A stretch of DNA of 64,000 bases from Cricetomys ansorgei (GCA_026225945.1 JAMJFZ010001133.1:18417001-18481000), one strand, 5' to 3'; numbered from the stretch's first letter, positions 1-12,280 are shown. A program made the numbers and translations. The notes: generated by a model from the letters alone, not told the origin.

Positions 1-60
1 TCCTCCTGCCTCAGCCTCCTGAGTGTTGGGATCACAGGCAAGCACAACCACAGCCACTAG
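1..60 (-). mobile_element. B1 SINE, cut by window edge
   Basis: TCCTCCTGCCTCAGCCTCCTGAGTG and GGGATCACAGGCAAGCACAACC are the antisense 5' part of B1/Alu. The 3' part lies left of the window. Confidence 0.75.
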
Positions 61-1005
61 CTAAGTCTTTGAAACTTTGGCATTTTCTGTCCTTATGACA
101 TTTATGAGAACTTAACCTAGTCGGATAAGATATCAACTTGCCGTTCTAATCTTACATGCACAATTAATTTAAACTTAAGATTTAGGTCCATTACTGAGCT
201 GAATATTTTCAAAAACTAAAGGTTTGTCGTATTTATACATTTAATGTCATAGATTTATACGAGTCACTTAATTCAAATGTTTTTGTTAAGTCAGACAATT
301 ATAATTCTTAAAAAGAAATCAAAGCTATTGAACTCATAAAAAGCAGCTTAAAAGGAATTTGACCAAATTTGTAAATTGGACCAAACATTAACCAAATCCC
401 ATGCAATTTGCTGGACTTATAAACAAAATATTTACAATTTAACTTAAAAGCTTCGAGATACACGAGGTTAGCCTTAACCCTAATCATAAATCAAAGGCTA
501 ATTTTAAAATGTAAGTTACTTCTGAATGATCTCTTTTATAATACAAAACTGCATCCAGGACCTTAAAAAACCACACTTGGCAGTTAGCACAGACTGTCTC
601 TAGGGGAAGATAAGTCAGCCATCATTCAGCAAGCATGGACGCAATACCTACTGCATACCAGGTAGACATGTGATAAAGACTGGGGCTCTCAGAGTCCCCT
701 TACATCACCTACTCAGGGTCTACAACAGCCACCTGTAGAGAGTCAGGCAAGGCAACCAAAGGCATTGCCTTATGAAGTAAATCTGAGAGATGGACAGGGT
801 GCTATTTCACAATACCAGAACACAAAGCTGATGCTTGACTTTGGAGCCAAAGCCCCTCCTGACATCTGGAAGAATGTATGGCAGGAGAACCATCATGGAT
901 ATGTATGGAAGCACCATATGAAACCCATTATTTTGCATATTAACTAGAAATAATATTAATTTTAAAAGGAAAAAACAAGAAGAAGGCAGGGAAAAGAGAA
1001 GACTA
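60..1005. other. Intergenic, nothing recognised
   Basis: AT-rich sequence with no long open frame, no clear repeat and no structural RNA that I can see. Confidence 0.5.
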
Positions 1006-1009
1006 AATA

Positions 1010-1145
1010 TCAGGCTGGAAATATGGCTGAGCTGGTAGCGGTGATGCCTGCACAAATCTGACCACCTGAGTCTGATCCGGGAACCCCACGGTGGAAGTTG
1101 GCCTCTGACTCCCATGTGTGTGTTAGGTGTGTGCACACACAAACA
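1010..1145 (+). mobile_element. B2/B4-like SINE
   Basis: GGCTGGAAATATGGCTGAGC, a degenerate tRNA-like promoter, CCTGAGTCTGATCCGGGAACCC and GGAAGTTGGCCTCTGACTCC, ending in a TGTG/CACA tail. Confidence 0.6.
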
Positions 1146-2340
1146 CTACTAGCACTTCTTAAAAAGAAACAATGTGTGGATAGAGATGGCTTAGCCAGCC
1201 AACAGCTGCCCTCCCCAGCACAGATGAAAACCACAAGGGCTTGATACCAAGGGGCTCATGGGAAAGACAAAAACGCAGAAAACCAAAGCAGAGCCGAAGA
1301 TGGACTCTGAGAAGTACCCTGGACCAAATTTGGAATGAAACGGAGGATCAACCTCCTGCAGATAATCCTGGGCATGTGAGAAAACAAGAGGCGTCCTCAG
1401 ATCCCAGCACGACCAGAGCTCACAAATCCCAGTGCTTCCCAGGCCCTGCATGGTGAGGTATGTATGTCCAGGCAGAGAACTCAGCCGGTGCCTTAACACG
1501 GAGCAGAACACCATCGTGACACAACGAAGTCAAAGAAAGAGCAGGCACAGAAATCTCCAGGGCCCAGCTTAGGGCTAGGGCTGTGCACTGAGCTGACCCT
1601 GCCTGTCCTATGGAACCCCGACCACAGTTGTCACAGAGAGGCAGCCTCAGAATCTGTGCCTGGCAGAGGAAGAAAGACAAGCCTTTGATTAAGCAATATG
1701 CTCAAGGGCACAGCTCAGCAGCCAGAGTCAGAGCCAGTACTTGAATGCGCTTTCCCAAGTAATAAGCTATATAGCTCCCTGTTAAAGAATATATGCTATC
1801 TGTCTCCTTGCTGAGAGATAGATGAGGTGGAGACCTGTCTTCATGCCTTGTGGCATGCAGAGGATGGCAGCAAGCCAAAGGCAAGGACCCAAGCAGAGAA
1901 AGATAATTCAGATCCTGAGTCAGCATTGTTCTTGATGACAGTTAAACTAATGGAAGCTGCAAAACACAGCCAAGAAAAGAAAAGTTGTTTTTCTCCCCTT
2001 GCTGACCAGGATCTGGCTGTTTGGGGGTCACTCAAAGGCTCTGGTATGGGGGTGCCTTGAATAGTGAGGCCAAGCAACCCCGATGCCCTATGACAGTGCA
2101 TCCCTCAGTCTGCAGAGCTTCATCTGAAGGATGCTGGGGGGTGGGGAGGGGGGTGAGTTCACCTGGAAAATGAAGAGAAGCTTCAGAGTAGATTGTCAAG
2201 AGAGAACTGACCAAATCACCCGAGAGGGAGACCTCATTTTTTGTTTACAGGGTGCATGTCAGTGCATCTGCAGAGAGAACAACCTGTCTGGGCAGTACAA
2301 GGGTGGGTAATTCACCAGGTCAAGCGACAAGGTGTAAGCT
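1145..2340. other. Intergenic, nothing recognised
   Basis: Open frames of 71-110 codons on both strands are short and unlike any protein I know. There is a G-rich tract at 2130-2153. Confidence 0.4.
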
Positions 2341-2560
2341 TCCACACCAAGGTGGCTAGTGTTTGAATCTGGCTCTTTCTGGTTATGGGACCTTGGATGA
2401 AGTGACTGACTGACCTTCTTGGGTTCTAAATTCCTCATTTGTGAAGCAAGAGTAGTGGTGGCTTGCCCATGCAGGGTTGCTGTGACGGTTACGTCAGACG
2501 CTAGAGTGCGTTCGGCATCAGTCTTGGCACACGGCAGACACTCAGTGAACCGACATAAAG
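2340..2560 (-). mobile_element. MIR element
   Basis: Has TGGGACCTTGGATGAAGTG, TTCTAAATTCCTCATTTGTG and CTTGGCACACGGCAGACACTCAG in the order of a reverse-oriented MIR. The 95-codon frame across it is not a gene. Confidence 0.6.
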
Positions 2561-2899
2561 AAGCACTCCAGTCATCTGGCTTTCTGGCCACTGCTCAACT
2601 CTCTTCATCCCAAAGCTCAGGAATGGCCATGGTCCAATTAGAACTCCAGCGCTCAACCACCACGCAGTCTCTCTCCAGTCCTGAGCATTGGCTTGTCAGG
2701 CCATAGAGAAAGGCATAAACAACCTCAATAACAAAGTCTTGTTAAGTTTTAAGTCATGGGATACTTGACCAATAGAAAGAGATCTCTGAGAAGTTTCAAA
2801 GACCTTAAACTCATACTCCAGCCAAGACTGGGGGAAGTACAAGAGAAGACAGAAGGTCCTTTCTAATTCAGTTATGTCTGGGTGCTACAGAAAGAAGAA

Positions 2900-3010
2900 G
2901 ACTGTTCAAACGCCTTCCTCCTTCTCCGCTTGCTCTGTAATGTTAGACAACTTATGTCTCTGGGGATCGTTTCCTTCATCTGAAAGATGAGGACGATCAT
3001 TGTCTCACTG
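2900..3010 (-). mobile_element. MIR fragment
   Basis: TTTCCTTCATCTGAAAGATGAGG is the reverse-strand MIR core. Short and diverged. Confidence 0.5.
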
Positions 3011-3057
3011 GAACTGAGCTATAGGAACTGCTTATAAGTAATGCATAAAAACTGAAG

Positions 3058-3180
3058 CGTTAGCCGAGTGTTACAGCACCTGTAGTCCCAGCACTCAGGG
3101 AACACAAGGATGATTTCAAGGCTAGCCTTGGCTACATAGAGACAAAGCCAAGCCAAAGAAAAACAAAAACAAGGAATGGC
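3058..3180 (+). mobile_element. B1 SINE, diverged
   Basis: TGTAGTCCCAGCACTCAGGG, GGCTAGCCTTGGCTACATAGAGACAAAG and an AAAACAAAAAC tail. Confidence 0.65.
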
Positions 3181-3284
3181 AAGCAATCCCCTCTCACCTG
3201 GAAAACCATTTCCTAAAATCAATTTCTGCTTAAGGCTTATGCATTTTGTTTCATAGTGATTTGCCTGAGGGGAGATGGTACAGA

Positions 3285-3450
3285 TGCAGAGCCTGGGGTC
3301 GGAAATGATCCAGGTTTCAGGTCCAATCTTACCTGTCACTTACTTGCTGCATTGTAACACTGGGCAAGCGCCTCAGTTTCCCCAAGCATAAATAGAACGG
3401 GCTGTGTTAATTCTCCCTAAGAGGTTAAAGATAAAGCGTGTGAGATGTGA
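3285..3450 (-). mobile_element. MIR element
   Basis: ACTTACTTGCTGCATTGTAACACTGGGCAAG followed by CCTCAGTTTCCCC is the reverse MIR core with an internal degenerate tail. Confidence 0.6.
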
Positions 3451-3829
3451 CCCCAGTGTTCTAATCATGCTGGCTCTTTATTCAGAGGGCTGTTTCTGTT
3501 TTTCTTTTTAATTATTCAGAGAACCGCCTCACACCTCTCCTTGGATGACGTTGAAGGCTTAGCGGTAACAGCACACTGCTCTTCCCCTGCTGTAACTTAA
3601 TCCACATAAACGCCGACAAAAGGAATATGGAAATGTTTATTTAGATAAACCTAAGAAACTGACACGAAAATAATAGAGCCAAACAGTCTTCATTTAAAAC
3701 ACTTCATTTAAAACCAGTTCTAGGGCAGCTCAATGGGTCCACCTGCAGACTAAAACGGAGAGCTCACAAGACGTCCAGTGGAAAATTACGAGTTTCTCAG
3801 AGAGAAAGAGCCTAGGAAGACCCTGGAGG

Positions 3830-4130
3830 CCTGACAAGTAGGTTAGTGCCTACTATGTGTCAGTGCGGTACCTCGGTTCCCTTACTGACCATTGCAGGAC
3901 TGTAGCCCGTGTGAGTCACAGTGGCTGCCAGCCTAGTGGGCTGTTCATTCTGTCATGCTCTTTCTGAGCATTTCATTCCTCACTGTACATGTATGAGCTC
4001 ATCAAGCCCTCTCAACAGCCTCTGAAGTAGGATTTGTCGGTTATTAAAATGGGAGTGGGGGGACACAAAGAGGTATTAAAGACAAGGCTGTAAATTCACA
4101 CAAGGGTCTATTCCAGCTTTGCATGGTCTT
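3830..4130 (+). mobile_element. MIR element
   Basis: Shows MIR landmarks in order: GCCTACTATGTGTCAG, then CCTCTCAACAGCCTCTGAAGTAGG, then AAAATGGGAGTGG and a CACAAAGAGGTATTAAAG segment. Diverged ancient SINE. Confidence 0.65.
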
Positions 4131-4354
4131 GCCAATCATGAAATGACCCTAGTATAAAGCTACAAAAGCGCCTGAGGGAAATTACCCCGAATTGACAACG
4201 TCATTGATTAGACTGTTACAGTTATGTTCATAAATTTGGAATTGCCTGGCCATTTGTGGAGCTTTGTTTTATTTGTTGGGGATCTGGGTATTAGTGGTGA
4301 TTCTTATTGTTGCTGCGTGATTGGGTAAATTTGTTTACATGGTTCAAATTTAAA

Positions 4355-4660
4355 AGGAGAAGCTGGGGCGGAGGTTGAGACAGTAAAATGCTTTTGTAAG
4401 CAGAGGATCTGTGTTCAATCCTGATGTTAAAAGCAAACAAACAAACAAAAAAACCGAACAGGTGTGGTCATACATGCCTATAAAACCAGAGAATGAGGCG
4501 GAAGGTCCCTGAGGCTTGCTGCCAGCCAGTCTAGTCAAATCAGGAAGCTCCCTATTCAGTAAGAGTTTCTGTCTCTAAATAAATAGATAAATACAAGGCA
4601 ATCGACTGTGGGAGACCCTTGATATTCAGACCTAGACACACACACATGAACACACATATC
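4355..4660 (+). mobile_element. B4-type composite SINE
   Basis: An ID/B2-like head (GAAGCTGGGGCGGAGGTTGAGAC, GTGTTCAATCC) is joined through an AAAC-rich linker to a B1-like body (GGTGTGGTCATACATGCCTAT), the structure of rodent B4 elements. Confidence 0.45.
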
Positions 4661-4815
4661 CATAAACACAAATTCGAAAGGTATCCAACAAGTGCTCTGT
4701 ACTCCTGCCCATGCTAGTCAGTGACCAACCCTGTAGTCAAGCAAAGCTATTAGTTTCTATGGTAGCTTTACAGAGCTTTGTTATTGTAAATACAAGCAGA
4801 ATAATACATTCATGA

Positions 4816-4850
4816 ATACATACACACATACATACATACATACATACATA
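4816..4850. repeat. (CATA)n microsatellite
   Basis: About seven near-perfect CATA units. Confidence 0.9.
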
Positions 4851-4859
4851 CTAGTGAGA

Positions 4860-6510
4860 GACGGGAAAGGGATGGAGAGGGAAGGAACACCTATTACTTA
4901 CCTTCACACATTTCTGCACCTTGCTTTGTCCCTGGGACCAGTGTCTAGAGACCCTTCCCTGCAGAGTCCTTGCTTCTTGTGAGAGCTGTCAAGTTCACTG
5001 TTTATTCTGTCCTTGGCCTCAAGTTGTCCAACCTTGCCTGTTACAGACGATGCACAGTGAATGGATCAGTCCACAGATTTTTTTTTTATTTGAAACTAGA
5101 GCTGATAACAACTGAGATGTGGAATTGCTGGTTAGAACACTGCGTGTGCCTGATAACGTCACTTTCCCCCTTTCACAGATTGTTCAAACTTAGATCATAT
5201 ATAACCCCCTTCACTCTTACTTATGAGTGTCTAGATTACTCAATTCAAGTGTTTCTAAGACTCTAATTGCATAACCGTATGATGCTGATGAAAAGAACAG
5301 CTTTCAGGTATAACTCATGATTTCAAAATTATATTTTCACCAAAGGGGGAGAAATTTCCCAGGTCCTGAACTGAAAAGTGTAACTTTTGTTTGAATGGAA
5401 GTCTGCCTTTATCTGTTGTGGTATTGCCAGGAACCGTGCTGGTTATTGTGGTGCTAATGTAAATGTCCGCTCTAGAGGTGTTTACCCTTAGACTTGGAAG
5501 CTGTAGCACAGCCTAAGTTTCTACATGGAAGAAGGTGTGGGGAAGTGTTCTGTGTGGGCTGAAGCACACCATACTCACCCTGAGTTAGACATAAATAAAT
5601 GTCTTAAAAATTGCTGCTGGATGCTAATGATGGCGACCGATTCCCAGTTCTCTCTCTGAGAGCTTAGAAGCTCTGAGACATTTCCATGGCCATCTCAGGC
5701 GACGTAGCCAAAATGAAACTGTCAACTTTGCACCAAAAGGTAGGGTGTGTAGGCATGGCATCTATAAAAGACCGTTATACAAGACATGAGTTCTGAGCCA
5801 CTGGCTTGCTGCTTGCTGGATGTTACTTTGTTAGCTTCTGGAAGTTGGACGTGGCTTGCAGCTCTTTAGTGAAGCGGTATTAGATCTGATGCCATTCACA
5901 AGGCATCTCTCAGCATCACTCATCCAGGCAGATATGTTGGACTAGCTAAGCTTTACTCTCCACTGAGTGCCCTCCCATGCCGAATTGGATTTAAGATGGA
6001 GCAGATAAGCATATGTGAGCCTGTCCTGGTGAGGATGTGGGGGGAAGCAAGACGATCTTATTTATTGCCACCAGGGTAGCCTGGCTGCTGGGTACCAGGA
6101 AGGAGCAGCTGCAGAGATGGCCACATTTGTCCTTCCTTTATCTCTGGTATCTTACCTGGGCCTCACAGAGGAATGATTGAAAAGTGGCCACAGCAGAGGA
6201 GGAAGGATGTGAAGGCACTGAGGGCAGAGAAGGTTCATGTCTAATCACCAAAAGCTCCCAGAGCTCAGCCCTAGTGATAAGGAGATCTGGCAGTAATCCA
6301 TTCTCTCAACAAAGAGATTTAATATCCTGAAGGGTGAGATCCACAGCTAGGCATGTCCTTAACTGATCTAGCCCAGCAAGGCTTTTACTGATAGAGTCAG
6401 TGACTTTAAGCTTCTCTTTGTTCAGGTTTACGGGAATGAAAGTCAATGAACAAGGTTGCTTACTGTCTAACGTGGTTATATGAGACTGTCATATCTTTTT
6501 AAATAAATTT
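4860..6510. other. Intergenic, nothing recognised
   Basis: No coding signal seen. AT-rich with short overlapping frames only. Confidence 0.4.
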
Positions 6511-6655
6511 ATTAGCCAGGCAGTGGTGGTGCTCGCCTTTAATCCCAGCACTCGGGAGGCAGAGGCAGGTGGAGCTCTGTGAGTTCCAGGACAGCAAGAG
6601 TTACAACAGAGAAACCCTGTCTCAAAAAAACCAAAGAAATAAAAATAAAATAAAA
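6510..6655 (+). mobile_element. B1 SINE
   Basis: Full-length: GCCAGGCAGTGGTGGTGC, TTTAATCCCAGCACTCGGG, GAGACCCTG-type end and A-rich tail. Directly abuts an inverted B2. Confidence 0.9.
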
Positions 6656-6857
6656 AGATTTATTTATTCTTATTTTGTCTGTATGTGCACTAATGTGCAT
6701 TCAGATGTGCAGAGAGGCCAGAAGAGGGTGTTGAATCCCCTAGGACTGGAGTTATGAGAGCTTTTCAGCTGTCCCATGCGAGGCCTGAGAAACAAACCCA
6801 GGTCCTCTGGGAGAGCAGCAGGTACTCTTAACCACTGAGCCATCTCCCCAGCCCCAA
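6656..6857 (-). mobile_element. B2 SINE
   Basis: Antisense B2 with GAGGCCAGAAGAGGGTGTTG, AACCCAGGTCCTCTGGGAGAG and AACCACTGAGCCATCTCCCC. The A-rich tails of this and the adjacent B1 meet head to head. Confidence 0.9.
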
Positions 6858-7159
6858 GACTGTCATATCTGAAAAAGATAGCTTATTAAATAAGTTAATT
6901 ACACCCAATTTACAACTAACCTAAGGACAGTGTTTCCCTCTGGGCTAGCATCATTTCTTGCAGTGACTTACCATTTTTCCCCATTATTGTGTACTGCGGT
7001 GCCACCTAGTGTGCAAAATGGGGGTAGCGCCCACACAAGCACCTACAAGAATAAAGTTATAAAAAACGGCTCCACCGGGCCACCAGTTCCAATTGCAGTG
7101 TTCTTGTGTCTCCTCTGTTACTTACATCAGATGTAGAGTTGTGGCCCGAATAATAGGGA

Positions 7160-7745
7160 GGTGAGAAGTTACTAAACCCTGTTCCGTCTACAACACTCGC
7201 CCTTGTGGAAACGGCAATTCCGGGCCTGACAGAAGCCAGAGGGCCAACGGGTCACAGATGACTATCTCACTTCAAACGAAAAGCACTAGGACTAGCCGGG
7301 TTAGAATATCCGGGTCTGACTCCAGAAAGTCGAGTCAGATTTGTCCGCCCCTTGGATGTTCCCCGCTTCATGTGCAACTTGCATCAGTCACTCCTTCTGA
7401 AGTCGGAAAGGCTCCGCTGCTCACCACACCTGGCGATGCTTTAAGCCTCGCTAGCATTCCGGGAAAGAAAGGCGAGTGAAGGTTGAGAAAATGACTACAG
7501 ACAGATCCAGGGATCTGGAGCTCCCGGCACCGCTACAACAGCAACGAGCTAAGATCGAGACCCTGACAGAGACGGAGCCAAGGCAGTCGTGGGAAGATGT
7601 CTGAGAGATATTTGCCACTCCCAAACCGCTTTCGCCACGACAACAGATGTGCAGCGGTTCTCCTCCAGCCTCCCAACAGCAGCTGGGTGGCCTACAACCC
7701 AACTCGGTCTTGACAGTCCTAACGCATTTAGCATTTAGCTGCAGG
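7160..7745. other. CpG-enriched unique block in intergenic region
   Basis: This stretch contains roughly two dozen CpGs (for example around 7200-7230, 7290-7345, 7400-7470 and 7545-7640), far more than its AT-rich surroundings, and does not resemble the SINE or L1 pieces nearby. An AATAAAG lies just upstream near 7050. Open frames here (73 and 83 codons) have no recognised similarity. It could be an orphan CpG island (enhancer or lncRNA promoter) or a relatively young LTR fragment. Confidence 0.4.
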
Positions 7746-7749
7746 CCCA

Positions 7750-8930
7750 GGAGTTACGGGCCTTACCGTGTAAGATGCACTGGCTTCTCATACTAGTCCC
7801 TAGTCCCTGGTCATGGCAGTCACTGCTAACTGCTGCTACATCCAGGTGATTCCCACAACTGTCCCTTCAGTGTGAGAATTTTCTAGAACTTAGACAACCC
7901 AGGATAGCGCTTTACTATGGCTGGATTATCATAAAGGATATCATTGGGTATGCAAGTGAACAGCCAATGAAGAGGTTCATAAAGCAAAGCTCCACCCTGG
8001 AGACAGGGAGGCAGCTCACCTGGGATAAGAGTGATAATTTAAAGGGGGGGGGATTGTAGTTTAAACAAACAATTCAGAGAAACAAACTCAGGGTAAGAAT
8101 ATGTATAATTAAATCCCTTAATGTAGCAGAACAACTATTTTGCTTCTGCCACACCTTAAAATCTGAATCTTAAGATCTAAAATCTGAAGGTCAGATACTT
8201 CAGGACCAGGTAACTAGACTTATATTCTTCCCTTGTCATCAACCTATCACGCACAGTGTGGCCCGGGATGAAGGCGGGCATGAGCTGAGGCCATGGGCAG
8301 ATGAGGTCAAACGCGTCTCACACTTACAGTCTGATCATTTCTTCATTTTTAGCCCATCAGACACTTAGGAAACAAATAGACTTGTGCTTTACCGAGAAGG
8401 GGAAAGAACTTTGGATTTACACGTTACGTGTTTCTGAGCCAGACATTCTACCCAGGAAGTCACTTTTCATTATGCACAAAGATATCAGTGGTCCCAGGCA
8501 GCGTAAGGACCGGTAGCTGATCTTTGTCTGTTTCATGAGCCAAAGGCAAGCTTCTTGTTCAAAAGTATTTAGATTTTCATTTTAAAAACATTCGCATCCT
8601 ATCTTCTTGCTCCCAACATTCATGAAAGGAGTATATTTCCTCGCCTGCCAATGTTGGGCTTTATCCTGGAACTTTTTTTTTTCTTTCATGAAATGATGGC
8701 AGACTTTAAACAGGTCAGGCTTGAAATATATCACAAATGTGAGTATTTCCCTTTTTGTCTCTTGGGCCATGAGAACAACTCTCCCTGGGTACTAACTTCC
8801 CCTTTAAACTAGGCCTTCGAGTAATACATGGGAACAGATGTTAGGCTGCTCTGTAGTCGGGAAAGATCTGATGGACCCAGAACTTGATATAACCCGGATG
8901 TTGGAGTTAGTCGACAAAGATTCTAAAGCA

Positions 8931-8970
<40 letters not shown>

Positions 8971-9170
8971 TAGCTCCAATCCCCAGTACCACAGGGGAAA
9001 AGGATGGAAGGGAGGGAGGCAGAGAGGAAAAGAAAGAAGGGGGTGGGAGGGTCAGAGGACCAATTCTAGAAATGAAAATGTAACACCTGATGATTTTTTT
9101 AAAGAAATATCAAATGAAGATGAGTGAGCAGAAGAAATATTCAATTTTAACACAAGGACAAAAATTCTTT
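7750..9170. other. Intergenic, mostly unrecognised
   Basis: Apart from the GT microsatellite no repeat or gene is clear. There is a G9 run at 8045. Confidence 0.4.
8933..8968. repeat. (GT)18 microsatellite
   Basis: Uninterrupted GT run followed by an ID-tail-like CCAATCCCCAGTACC and purine-rich GGAGGGAGGC sequence. Confidence 0.97.
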
Positions 9171-9740
9171 CTTAAAAATTCAGAGTTAGAAGGACTTGTG
9201 TGACATCAAAAGGTCTAATATATGTGCAGTTGGAGTTTCAAAATCAGAAGAGGAAGAACAGGGTAGAGAAATGTTCACAGGAATAATGTCCAAAATCCCC
9301 TCAAATTTGGTGAGTGAAATAAATTTATAGGTTCAAGAGTCTATAACCTCAAGACAGGCAAGTATTTTTTTTTAAAGATCATACATATAAACTGTTAGAA
9401 ATCTAAGATAGCAAAAATCTTCAAGCAGCAAAAACATTAACTTCTCATAAACAACAGAGGTCAGAAGACAGTAGAACACCAGTAAATTACCTATCAACCC
9501 AGAATTCTATATCCACTAAAGACATCCTCCAAGAAGAAAAGCACTCTCTGTTAAATAGACCTGAGACAAGTCATTATGGACTGGCATGTTAAGGGACATT
9601 CTCTGGGCTGTGGGGAGATGATTCCACATAAAAACTGAGACTTGGGAAAGAATAAATGATAGCAAACAGTAAATACAGAAGGCTGGTTTCCCTCTTAAAA
9701 GTGGTGATTTACAGCAAAAGTCACAACATTTTACAATGAA
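9170..9740 (+). mobile_element. Ancient L1 fragment
   Basis: Sequence motifs such as GGAATAATGTCCAAAATC, CTATCAACCCAGAATTCTAT and ATCCTCCAAGAAGAAAAG correspond to a conserved late segment of old L1M elements. Stops break every frame. Confidence 0.55.
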
Positions 9741-9865
9741 TGGTGTTTATAATATACACACAGAGTTTTAATGTACATTTACATAGATGTTTAAGTAAAG
9801 TAGTGCAATGTTAACTCAAGGTGAACAACAAAGTTAGGGATGTATAGTGTAGTAATCCCTAAAAC

Positions 9866-9868
<3 letters not shown>

Positions 9869-9908
<40 letters not shown>

Positions 9909-9926
9909 GTGCACGTGCACGTGCAC
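9869..9926. repeat. (AC)n with GCACGT variant units
   Basis: A pure AC run to 9904 continues as alternating GCACGT units to about 9926, so the whole tract alternates purine and pyrimidine. Confidence 0.97.
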
Positions 9927-10019
9927 AAAACAATGCAGAACTATAGCTATAAAGCTAATGAAAATTGTACTTTCATCCTAAAAGGTATGAAAATAATAAT
10001 AATTTTTTTTTCTTTTTCT

Positions 10020-10142
10020 ATTTTGGTTTTTTGAGATAGGGTTTCTCTGTTGTAACTCTGGCTGGCCTGGAACTCACTGAGATCCTCCTGCCTCTGCTTC
10101 CTGAGTGCTGGGATTAAAGGCATGCGCCACCACTGCCCAGCG
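10020..10142 (-). mobile_element. B1 SINE
   Basis: TTTGAGATAGGGTTTCTCTG, GGCCTGGAACTCACTGAGATCC and GGGATTAAAGGCATGCGCC. Confidence 0.9.
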
Positions 10143-10929
10143 TATTTTTTTATATAGTATTTTGGACTATTTTATTTTCTCCCTGTTAATTGTTGCTATG
10201 AACAATTTCACTGTACCATCAGTGGGTAAGTAGATAATATAATATGAATTCTTCAGAGTATTATCAAAATTAATGTTTTCACTGTAAAGACAGACAGACT
10301 GACCTTGGGGAGGGGGTTAAGAGACAAAGAGTGGGAACAAAAAGACAAACATGAAATAGGTAGACTTAACCCCATCCACAGCAGAAGTCGTCCTGGGTGT
10401 TGGCAATACCCGCGCTACCCAAAATGGTAGCCACTCGGCAAGTAAGTCTACGCAGCTAACCTTAAAGACTAAAGCTTCCGTCACACGGGCCACTCAATAA
10501 CTGCTGATAGTTACCCACGGCTCCACCAACATGCTGCACAGTGCACATACAGAACATTCCCCAGACTGGAGGAAGCTATGTTGCTCAGTAGTAACCTAAA
10601 CGCTCATTAAAAGGAAGAACTTGTAAGGTAGACAAACTGTGGCAGCTCCACGTTATCTATAAGGGAAACATTTGGGGTTTGTTTTATTTTGGATATTTGA
10701 GACAAACACTCATCTCGTAACCTAGGCCGGCCTGTTAACTCGTGACCCCTGTGTCTCGGCCTCTGGAGGGGTGGACTTGGCCATCACATCTGTTTGTGTA
10801 TATTTTAAATGGCTGCTTAGATTCTTTTTCCATGTAAATATAATTTATTTAACTAATTTTCTACCATGGGACTTGTAACAATTTGCTAGCTAGAAAAGTT
10901 CTTGAAATATAAAATACAGCTACATGATA

Positions 10930-11020
10930 AAGTATATTCATGGAGCCAGTTGTGGTGGCACATACCTGTAATCCCAACACTTGGAAGTGCAGATAGTACT
11001 GAGCTCTCCTCATGCCATTG
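10930..11020 (+). mobile_element. B1 SINE fragment
   Basis: GGAGCCAGTTGTGGTGGCAC and TGTAATCCCAACACTTGG form a truncated, diverged B1. Confidence 0.6.
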
Positions 11021-11064
11021 TTTTTTTCCTATATGTACATACATATACTAAGGTTTTTAAGTGG

Positions 11065-11220
11065 GGCACTGTAGCCAGTGTGATAACACATGCCTCTAAT
11101 CTTAGCACTCAGGAGGCTATGGCGAAAGATCACCAGTTTGAAGCCAGCCTGGGCTAAGTAACTAGTCACAGTCCAGTCTGGAATATATATCGAGGCTCTG
11201 TCTCAAAACAAAATCAAAAG
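11065..11220 (+). mobile_element. B1 SINE
   Basis: CACTGTAGCCAGTGTGATAAC, CTAATCTTAGCACTCAGGAGG, AGCCAGCCTGGGCTA and a CTCAAAACAAAATC tail. Confidence 0.7.
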
Positions 11221-11224
11221 CAAA

Positions 11225-12115
11225 CAGGAACAGTACAAAAGAGAGGAACAGCTACTAATCAAACAGAACTCCAGGAAGATGCTATAGAACTCTGTAAACG
11301 TGTCTCTCAGTATCTTGGTGTTCCACAGGGACCCGTGTGACACAGGGAGGTGAGTGACTTGGCACTTACGCTGTTGCCATCAACTCTGCCGTCTGAAGTG
11401 TGACAGCAGAACTACCATGGTTTCTCTCTCCTTCTTCACAGTTTCCTGGAAAGACTTTGGTTCTCACCACAGATCCTAGCAGCCTCAGAATACGAAAGTT
11501 GAGGGCTTCCATCTTTTACCCAAGGGAAGCACTTTGCCAGTTTTCTTTGGCATACCTAACTTGCAGAATCCCACCGTTCCTCTGGAAGTAAGAGTCACGT
11601 GAAAACAAGCACTGTAGCAGTGTGCCCGCCAATCTGAGACATAGAGATGACTGTCAGCGACCAGTGGGCATGTAGCATCTGTGAAGAAAAGGATGCTTTA
11701 CATCCAGATGCCGTAGGTAGGTACAGCGCAGTGAACAATGAGCATTGCTAAGGAAGATTCAAATGCGTCATTTGCCACTGAATTGTTAGAACAGTATAAA
11801 ACCACACAAGGGACCACATACAATAGAAAGTGTCCATTGAAAGAACCTTCTCAGTTATGTTACCTCATGTTCCGGCACAGAACAGTAATGAAAGCTTGTA
11901 ACGGCAAACTTGTCAACAAGGTTAAGTTGCATACAGCACGCTGCCCATATGCCTCATACTCGTAAGGTATAATATGCAATTTTTAAATGCTTCCAATAGA
12001 AAAGATTAAATATTTATGTTTGATGCTTAAGTATCAATTATCTGAAGAATTTACTATGTAGGCATAACTCAGTCAAATATTCTCTATTACAAATTTCTCT
12101 TACTTTTATTGTTTG
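11225..12115. other. Intergenic, nothing recognised
   Basis: Two frames of 63 and 75 codons (11400-11591 and 11738-11965) lack any known motif or splice context. Confidence 0.4.
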
Positions 12116-12119
12116 GGTT

Positions 12120-12280
12120 CTTTGTTTGGTTTGTTTGTTTTTATACAGAGTTTCAAGTATTTCAAGTTGGCCTCAAATTTGATATGTAGCAGAGGCTGTT
12201 TTTGAACTCCTGATTCTCCTGCTTCCACACCCCTCAAATGTTCAAATTACTGGCATCGGCCCCCATGCCCAGCTTTAAAT
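12120..12280 (-). mobile_element. B1-like SINE, diverged
   Basis: T-rich head, CAGAGTTTCAAGTATTTCAAG, TTTTTGAACTCCTGATTCTCC and CATGCCCAGC. Old copy. Confidence 0.5.
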
